Part shown: in pieces, positions 59,313-64,000 of the stretch
Layout of the letters: each line of letters opens with the position of its first letter
How positions within the stretch are numbered: the first letter of the stretch is position 1
Assembly: GCF_005876955.1 (NCBI RefSeq)
Contig: NZ_SSCL01000007.1
Location: 149,872 to 213,871 of the forward strand
DNA: 64,000 nt
Source: Sinomonas gamaensis
Lineage (GTDB): Bacteria; Actinomycetota; Actinomycetes; Actinomycetales; Micrococcaceae
Direction: 5' to 3'
The notes under the pieces: model-generated
Seen by the model: the letters and a program-made list of their open reading frames with translations, nothing else
Databases searched by the model: none
Told to the model about the DNA's origin: nothing
Position numbers and translations under genes: made by a program

Positions 59313-60470
59313 ATGACGGTCCTCATGCGGTCCCTTGAAACTGCTGTTCCTTCGACGGTGCTGAAGCAGGCGGAGGCCCGCGACGTCTTCGCCGCGCAGG
59401 AGGGCCTCACGAGGCTGGGCACACGCTTGGTGACCACGTGCTTCGATGCCGCGGCCATCGACACCCGCCACTCCGCCGTCGCCGAATTCTCGTGGGACCT
59501 GCCCGAGACCCAGCCCGACTTCTTCGACTCCTCGACCGGGCGCATCCTCAACCCCAGCACCAAGACCCGCAACGACCTGTTCGTCCGCGAGGCCACGCCG
59601 CTCTTCGTCGACACGGCGCGGCGAGCGCTCGAATCGGCAGACGGCGTCGCGCCCGAGGATGTCACCCACGTCATCACGGTCTCCTGCACGGGCTTCTTCA
59701 ATCCCGGCCCCGACTACCGGATCGTCCGCGAACTCGGCCTGCGCCCCTCCGTGCAGAGGTACCACCTCGGGTTCATGGGCTGCTATGCCGCCTTCCCAGC
59801 CCTGCGCGCAGCCAAGCTCTTCTGCGAGGCCGACCCGACCGCCGTCGTCCTCGTCGCCATCGTGGAGCTGTGCACGCTCCACGTCCGCAGCTCGAACAAC
59901 CCCGACACCATCTTGGGTGCGTCGCTCTTCGCGGACGGGGCGGCGGCCGCCGTCGTCACCGCGCGCGACCTGCCGCTCACGCGCCCAGCCCTCAGCCTCG
60001 ACGCGTTCGAGACCACGCTCACGCCGGTCGGCGAGGAGACGATGGCGTGGAACATCGGGGATCAGGGCTTCGAGATGGTGTTGGGCTCGTACGTGCCGCA
60101 CATCATCGACGACCACATCACCGGCGCCCTCGCACCGCTGCTGGCCGGCGACCCCATGCTCGCCGGGCGCCCGTACCACGGCATCGAGCACTGGGCCATC
60201 CATCCGGGCGGCCGCAGCATCGTGGACAAGGTGGTCACGCGCCTCGGCCTGAGCGAGGCCCAGGCCGTTCCGGCACGCGAGACGCTGCGGGAGTTCGGGA
60301 ACATGAGCAGCGCGACGATCATGTTCGTCCTCGAGCGCATCCTCGGCCTTCCGCGGGCGACCGGCGGAGCGGACGACGACGGCGGCCCCGGTGCCGAGCG
60401 GGTGTGCGCCATGGCCTTCGGGCCGGGCCTGACGGTCGAGACGGCCCTCCTGACCCGCGTGCACCCGTGA
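59313..60470 (+). CDS. Type III polyketide synthase
   Basis: A chalcone/stilbene-synthase-like homodimeric enzyme (385 residues) that condenses an acyl-CoA starter with malonyl-CoA to form a pyrone, resorcinol or phloroglucinol-type product. Catalytic triad: Cys157 in LGFMGCYAAFPAL, His297 in WAIHPGGRSI and Asn330 in REFGNMSSATIMF. The product class cannot be read from sequence. Directly followed by an FAD hydroxylase (GTGA overlap), which probably oxidises the product. Start ATG 59313; ribosome site weak. Confidence 0.93.
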   Translation: MTVLMRSLETAVPSTVLKQAEARDVFAAQEGLTRLGTRLVTTCFDAAAIDTRHSAVAEFSWDLPETQPDFFDSSTGRILNPSTKTRNDLFVREATPLFVDTARRALESADGVAPEDVTHVITVSCTGFFNPGPDYRIVRELGLRPSVQRYHLGFMGCYAAFPALRAAKLFCEADPTAVVLVAIVELCTLHVRSSNNPDTILGASLFADGAAAAVVTARDLPLTRPALSLDAFETTLTPVGEETMAWNIGDQGFEMVLGSYVPHIIDDHITGALAPLLAGDPMLAGRPYHGIEHWAIHPGGRSIVDKVVTRLGLSEAQAVPARETLREFGNMSSATIMFVLERILGLPRATGGADDDGGPGAERVCAMAFGPGLTVETALLTRVHP

Positions 60471-61606
60471 CGCATGGGGACGAACAGCATGACGTAGTCA
60501 TCGTCGGTGGCGGCCCCATCGGGCTCTGCCTCGGCGTGCTCCTCGCGCAGGGCGGCAGCGACGTGGTGGTCCTCGAAGGCCGCGCCGAGCGCACGAACCA
60601 CTCGCGCGCGATCGGCATCCACCCACCCGGGCTGCGCGTGCTCGCTGCCGCGGGCGTGGCCGACGCGCTGGCGGCGCAGGGGGTGGCCATTTCCCGTGGG
60701 GCGGCCCGGTCTCGGGGCCGTCCTGTGGCCGAGCTGGCGTTCGACCCCCCGGTCCTCGCCGTCCCCCAGTGGCGCACCGAAGAGACCCTCGAGGCTCGGC
60801 TGGCCGCGCTGGCACCGACTGCGCTGCGCCGGGGCGTGCGGGTGCTGGGCTTAGCTGGGGTCGGCGGTGGCGGCGCGACCGTGCGGGCAGCGGGTGCCGA
60901 CGGGGAACCGAGGCTCTTCCGCGGCCGGTGGGTCGTGGCGGCCGACGGCGCCCGCTCGCCCCTGCGCGCCGCGCTCGGCATCCCGGTCCGAGAGCGGGCC
61001 TATCCGGACGCGTACGTGATGGGGGACTTCACGGACCAGACAGCCGACCGATCGGCCGCCGTACTGTACCTCGAGCCCGGGGGCATCATCGAGTCGTTTC
61101 CGCTTCCCGGTGGGGTGCGACGTTGGGTCGTCCACACGGACACGCTTGTGACAGACCCGACCCCGAAGGCCCTCGCGGCTCTCATCGCGCAGCGGACGGG
61201 AGCCGTCGTGGATCCCGCCTCGAGCACCATGCTGAGCTCCTTCACTGTCCGCGAGCGGCTCGCCGCGTCGATGCGCCGTCACCGCGTGGTGCTCGTCGGA
61301 GACGCGGCGCACGAGGTCAGCCCCATCGGCGGGCAGGGCATGACTCTCGGCTGGCTAGACGCCGAGGCCTTCGCCCCGCTGCTCGCGGACCCCGCGCACG
61401 ACGGCTGGCCTGAGCTGTGGGACGCGGCCGAACGCGAACGACGGCAGGCCGCGGCCGAGGCCGCCCGTCACGCCGCGCTCAACATGGCGCTCGGCCGCTC
61501 GCTGCCGCCGAAGGCCATGACTGCGAGGAACCAGGTCTTCCGGGGTCTGTACCGCTTCCCGCCGTTGCGCTCATGGACGGCGCGGCGCTTCACCATGCAG
61601 ACGTGA
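60467..61606 (+). CDS. FAD-dependent aromatic hydroxylase (PHBH-fold monooxygenase)
   Basis: A group A flavoprotein monooxygenase, 379 residues. FAD motif VVIVGGGPIGLCLGVLLAQGGSDVVVLEGR, the DG motif VVAADGARSPLRAALGI, and GDAAHEVSPIGGQGMTLGWLDAEAF (GD motif contacting FAD ribityl). Start GTG 60467 overlaps the PKS stop. Such enzymes accompany type III PKS genes and hydroxylate or oxidise phenolic products to quinones. Its 3' end overlaps the convergent gluQRS by 36 bp. Confidence 0.9.
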   Translation: MTHGDEQHDVVIVGGGPIGLCLGVLLAQGGSDVVVLEGRAERTNHSRAIGIHPPGLRVLAAAGVADALAAQGVAISRGAARSRGRPVAELAFDPPVLAVPQWRTEETLEARLAALAPTALRRGVRVLGLAGVGGGGATVRAAGADGEPRLFRGRWVVAADGARSPLRAALGIPVRERAYPDAYVMGDFTDQTADRSAAVLYLEPGGIIESFPLPGGVRRWVVHTDTLVTDPTPKALAALIAQRTGAVVDPASSTMLSSFTVRERLAASMRRHRVVLVGDAAHEVSPIGGQGMTLGWLDAEAFAPLLADPAHDGWPELWDAAERERRQAAAEAARHAALNMALGRSLPPKAMTARNQVFRGLYRFPPLRSWTARRFTMQT

Positions 61607-62488
61607 CGGCGCAACGGGGTCCAGGATCCAGGGCGTCCTCGGCAGGGCCGACGGCGAGAACACCGCAAGCGCTTCCGGCAGCGTGCCGGGCAGCCCGACC
61701 GACTCGAGGAGGAGCGCCGTCACCTGCTCGGCGGAGACCCCCTCGGCGGCGAGAGCGGCGAGCGTGACGGCCCCGTCCCGCTTCGCGAGCCGCCGTCCAG
61801 CGGCGTTGAGCACCAGCGGGACGTGCGCGTACTCGGGCACCCGGTACCCGAGGAGTCCCGCGAGGTACGCCTGCCGCGGAGTCGAGGGGAGGAGGTCGTC
61901 GCCGCGCACCACCTGGTCCACGCCTTGGGCGGCATCGTCCACGACGACGGCGAGGTTGTACGCGACCACGCCGTCGTTGCGCCGCAGCACGAAGTCGTCC
62001 ACGACACCGACGTACCGTCCGTGCAGCACATCTGTGACGGCCCACTCGGTGACCGCGGCGCGAAGGCGGATGGCCGCGGGACGCTCGGCCCGCCGTCGTA
62101 CGCGCTGCGCCTCGGTGAGGTCGCGGCAGGTTCCCGGGTACGCGCCCTGCGGCGCGTGGGGTGCGCTCGGAGCCTCCTGGATCTCCCGGCGGGTGCAGTA
62201 GCACTCGTAGGTGAGGCCGGCGGCGGCGAGCCGGCCGAGGGCCTCCTCGTAGACCGGGGTGCGCTCGGTCTGCCGCACCACGTCGTCGTCCCAGTCGAGC
62301 CCGACTGCCGCGAGGTCCCGCAGCTGCACCGCCTCCGCGCCAGCGCGCGCCCGGTCCAGATCCTCGACGCGCACCAGGAAGCGACGCCCGCTCGACCGTG
62401 CGAAGAGCCACGCGAGGAGCGCTGTCCTGAGGTTGCCGAGGTGGAGCTCGCCCGAGGGGCTGGGAGCGAAGCGGCCGGCGGCAGTCAT
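61571..62488 (-). CDS. gluQ: Glutamyl-queuosine tRNA(Asp) synthetase
   Basis: A truncated class I glutamyl-tRNA synthetase (305 residues, no anticodon-binding domain) that attaches glutamate to queuosine of tRNA(Asp). Motifs: FAPSPSGELHLGNLRTALLAWL (HIGH region), zinc ligands in YECYCTRREI and YPGTCRDL, and RRLAKRDGAVTLAAL (KMSKS-like KRDG). ATG 62488; minus-strand TACCCT ends 6 nt before it. The frame upstream to 62647 lies antisense to the MarR gene and is not used. Confidence 0.92.
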   Translation of the reverse strand: MTAAGRFAPSPSGELHLGNLRTALLAWLFARSSGRRFLVRVEDLDRARAGAEAVQLRDLAAVGLDWDDDVVRQTERTPVYEEALGRLAAAGLTYECYCTRREIQEAPSAPHAPQGAYPGTCRDLTEAQRVRRRAERPAAIRLRAAVTEWAVTDVLHGRYVGVVDDFVLRRNDGVVAYNLAVVVDDAAQGVDQVVRGDDLLPSTPRQAYLAGLLGYRVPEYAHVPLVLNAAGRRLAKRDGAVTLAALAAEGVSAEQVTALLLESVGLPGTLPEALAVFSPSALPRTPWILDPVAPSRLHGEAPRRP

Positions 62489-62494
62489 GCCCTT

Positions 62495-62526
62495 AGGGTA
62501 GCCACCCCCCAAGCTCCGCCTATGCT
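62495..62526. promoter_or_regulatory. Divergent leaderless promoters of gluQ and marR
   Basis: In a 46-bp gap, minus-strand TACCCT (62495-62500) serves gluQ (6 nt to ATG 62488) and plus-strand TATGCT (62521-62526) serves the MarR gene (8 nt to GTG 62535). Both are TANNNT and no ribosome site is needed. Confidence 0.4.
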
Positions 62527-62534
62527 TGGTATCC

Positions 62535-63095
62535 GTGACGGAACCACGCTGGCTCTCGGCCGAGGAGCGCCGGGCGTGGCTGGCCCTCCTGAGCGTGACC
62601 ACGCTCCTGCCGGCAGCCCTCGACGCCCACCTGACCTCCCTCGGCAAGCTCTCGCTCTTCGACTACGACGTCCTCGCCATGCTGAGCGAGGCCGACGGCC
62701 GTGCCCTGCCCATGAAGGAGCTCGCGGCGCGGACTTCGGCCTCGCTCTCGCGGCTCTCGCACGTCGTCTCCAAACTCGAGAGCCGCGGCTGGATCGATCG
62801 TCGGCCTCATCCCGACGACGCCCGCGTCACCACGGCGCACCTCACCGACCTCGGGTGGGAGACCATCGTGGATCTCGCGCCGGAGCACGTGGAGCGCGTG
62901 CGGGAAATCGTGTTCGACGGGCTCGACGACGACGACGCCAGCCGCCTCGCGGACATCGCCGAGAAGATCGTGGCGCAGCTCGACGACGCCTCGTGGATCT
63001 TCCGGGATACCGTGCGCGATCCGCAGCTGCCATGCCCGAAGCATCGGGACGCGCCGCTCGCCCAGCAGGCCGACGACGGCGGGAGCGCGGCATGA
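62535..63095 (+). CDS. MarR family transcriptional regulator
   Basis: A 186-residue regulator. Winged helix: LSLFDYDVLAMLSEADGRALPMKELAARTSASLSRLSHVVSKLESRGWIDRRPHPDDARVTTAHLTDLGW. The C-terminal extension contains CPKHRDAPLAQQADDGGSAA. GTG 62535 chosen for the -10 box 8 nt upstream; a TTG at 62526 is in frame but unlikely. Stop overlaps the second SGNH gene (ATGA), so both are one operon. Confidence 0.88.
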   Translation: MTEPRWLSAEERRAWLALLSVTTLLPAALDAHLTSLGKLSLFDYDVLAMLSEADGRALPMKELAARTSASLSRLSHVVSKLESRGWIDRRPHPDDARVTTAHLTDLGWETIVDLAPEHVERVREIVFDGLDDDDASRLADIAEKIVAQLDDASWIFRDTVRDPQLPCPKHRDAPLAQQADDGGSAA

Positions 63096-63859
63096 GCGAG
63101 ACGTTCACCAGGCGCTGGGTCGCACTGGGGGATTCCTTCACCGAAGGTGTGGGCGATCCGGATGCCTCGCGTCCGAACGGAGTCCGCGGTTGGGCCGACC
63201 GGGCTGCTGAGCAGCTGCAGGCCGCAGACCCCGGTTTCGGGTACGCGAACCTCGCGATCAGGGGAAAGAAGCTCCGGCAGGTGCTGGCCGAGCAGCTTGA
63301 ACCGGCCCTCGCCCTCGAGCCCACGATCGTGACCGTATACGCGGGAGCGAACGACATCCTGCGGCCGAAGGTGGACATCGACGGCCTGCTCGAGGAGTAC
63401 GACGCCGCGATCGCCCGCCTGCAGCAGTCGGGCGCACAGGTGCTCCTGTTCACGGGCTTCGACGCCGGATCGTCGAAGGTGTTCGGCGCCATGCGCGGCC
63501 GGACGGCCATCTACAACGAACAGGTCCGCTGGATCGCGGACCGGCGCGGCGCCACGCTCGTGGACTACTGGCGTTTCCACGAGTTCCAGGACTGGCGCAT
63601 GTGGGCCGAGGATCGCATGCACATGTCCGCGCTCGGCCATGCGACCATGGCCAACCGGGTGCTGGGCGTGCTCGAGCACGAGGGCCTCGTGGACCTTCCG
63701 GACGTCCCCGAGCTTCCGGTCCTCAGCGTCCGCGAGCGGTTCAGGGCCAATGCGGCGTGGGCACGGGAGTTCGCGGGGCCGTGGATCATGCGCCGCGTGA
63801 CCGGACGGTCCTCGGGGGACGGCATGAGGCCGAAGTATCCGGAGCTCACCAGGCTCTGA
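63092..63859 (+). CDS. SGNH/GDSL hydrolase (paralogue 2)
   Basis: A 255-residue SGNH hydrolase with the same layout as the 53104 gene: WVALGDSFTEGVGDPDASRPNGVRGWADR (block I), VYAGANDILRP (block III, GAND in place of GGND) and MWAEDRMHMSALGHATMANRVL (block V). Shared non-catalytic strings such as EQLEPALALEPT and LVDYWRFHEF versus LVDYWCFDEY show recent common origin. Co-transcribed with the MarR regulator. Substrate unknown. Confidence 0.88.
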   Translation: MSETFTRRWVALGDSFTEGVGDPDASRPNGVRGWADRAAEQLQAADPGFGYANLAIRGKKLRQVLAEQLEPALALEPTIVTVYAGANDILRPKVDIDGLLEEYDAAIARLQQSGAQVLLFTGFDAGSSKVFGAMRGRTAIYNEQVRWIADRRGATLVDYWRFHEFQDWRMWAEDRMHMSALGHATMANRVLGVLEHEGLVDLPDVPELPVLSVRERFRANAAWAREFAGPWIMRRVTGRSSGDGMRPKYPELTRL

Positions 63860-63935
63860 CCTCTGCGCTCCTGCTTGGGCTCAGGACTTCGAAGCAACGC
63901 CTGCGATGATTTCGGGGCATGAGCTGAGGAGTCGC

Positions 63936-64000
63936 ATGGAGCGTAGGGAGCTGACCCCTGAGGATCGGCTGATGATCCAGGCCGGGATCGGGAAGCGGAT
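63936..64000 (+). CDS. Start of a possible IS30-type transposase (cut by window edge)
   Basis: ATG 63936 with GAGGAG (63926-63931) 4 nt upstream opens a frame reading MERRELTPEDRLMIQAGIGKR to the end of the window. The string LTPEDRLMIQ..IGKR resembles the start of the HTH of IS30-family transposases. Only 21 residues are visible, so the family call is tentative. Confidence 0.35.
   Translation, partial: MERRELTPEDRLMIQAGIGKR

Overview
The window is 64 kb of very GC-rich DNA (by eye around 70%). It has tight 4-bp ATGA/GTGA gene overlaps, frequent GTG starts and many actinobacterial regulators (FadR-type GntR, PaaX, MarR, TetR, Lrp). Gene content (two-gene malQ/Lrp neighbourhood, type III PKS pair, GluQRS, JetABC, copper CopB ATPase) fits a chromosomal segment of a Micrococcaceae actinobacterium (Arthrobacter/Sinomonas-like). 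That assignment is inference from gene content, not a search result. I recognised no rRNA, tRNA or CRISPR array.

Layout. 1-7145: an incomplete CDS end, two MFS transporters, a duplicated Lrp regulator, malQ, and a dienelactone hydrolase with an internal deletion. 7146-12969: a tightly overlapped five-gene operon (amidase, DUF3311, SSS symporter, CaiB CoA-transferase, fused AccDA-type carboxyltransferase) that looks like import and breakdown of an amide or dicarboxylate such as malonate (inference). 13071-15343: a D-2-hydroxyacid dehydrogenase plus an L-2-hydroxyacid oxidase. 15462-20096: PaaX-like regulator divergent from an MHS transporter/CocE hydrolase/DUF3237 operon. 20104-22927: copper module with a CsoR-type operator, CopB ATPase and DUF305 lipoprotein. 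22924-31909: MFS, GntR-UbiB kinase pair, GPH transporter, TetR, malic enzyme, DUF456. 31930-37810: a sugar or sugar-acid catabolic cluster (SDR, TIM-barrel isomerase, MHS transporter, split transketolase, GntR) with shared TGTYRACA boxes. 37817-46075: small membrane protein, luciferase-like oxidoreductase, three-gene ter operon, MarR-isochorismatase-MFS operon, TelA. 46171-53018: an AbiEi/DUF559 gene between two copies of an unusual palindromic element, then the Wadjet genes jetA-jetB-jetC with no jetD. 53104-64000: two paralogous SGNH hydrolases, Bcr-type MFS, DUF1304/MarR pair, a GNAT-AAA+ fusion, App1-like phosphatase, VapBC, type III PKS with FAD monooxygenase, GluQRS, MarR, and at the right edge the start of a possible IS30-type transposase.

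Most notable structures outside genes: (1) a ~73-80 bp palindromic element present three times (15369-15441, 46171-46250, 47245-47312), each with four AAACCC/GGGTTT boxes at a fixed 19-20 bp pitch while the spacers differ; (2) a 21-bp repeat with core CCCGACNTCGGCG in four short arrays (26583-26637, 26712-26753, 30358-30441, 49516-49578), the last one in frame inside jetB; (3) many genes whose start codon lies 6-8 nt after a TANNNT or similar -10 box with no Shine-Dalgarno, i.e. probable leaderless transcripts.
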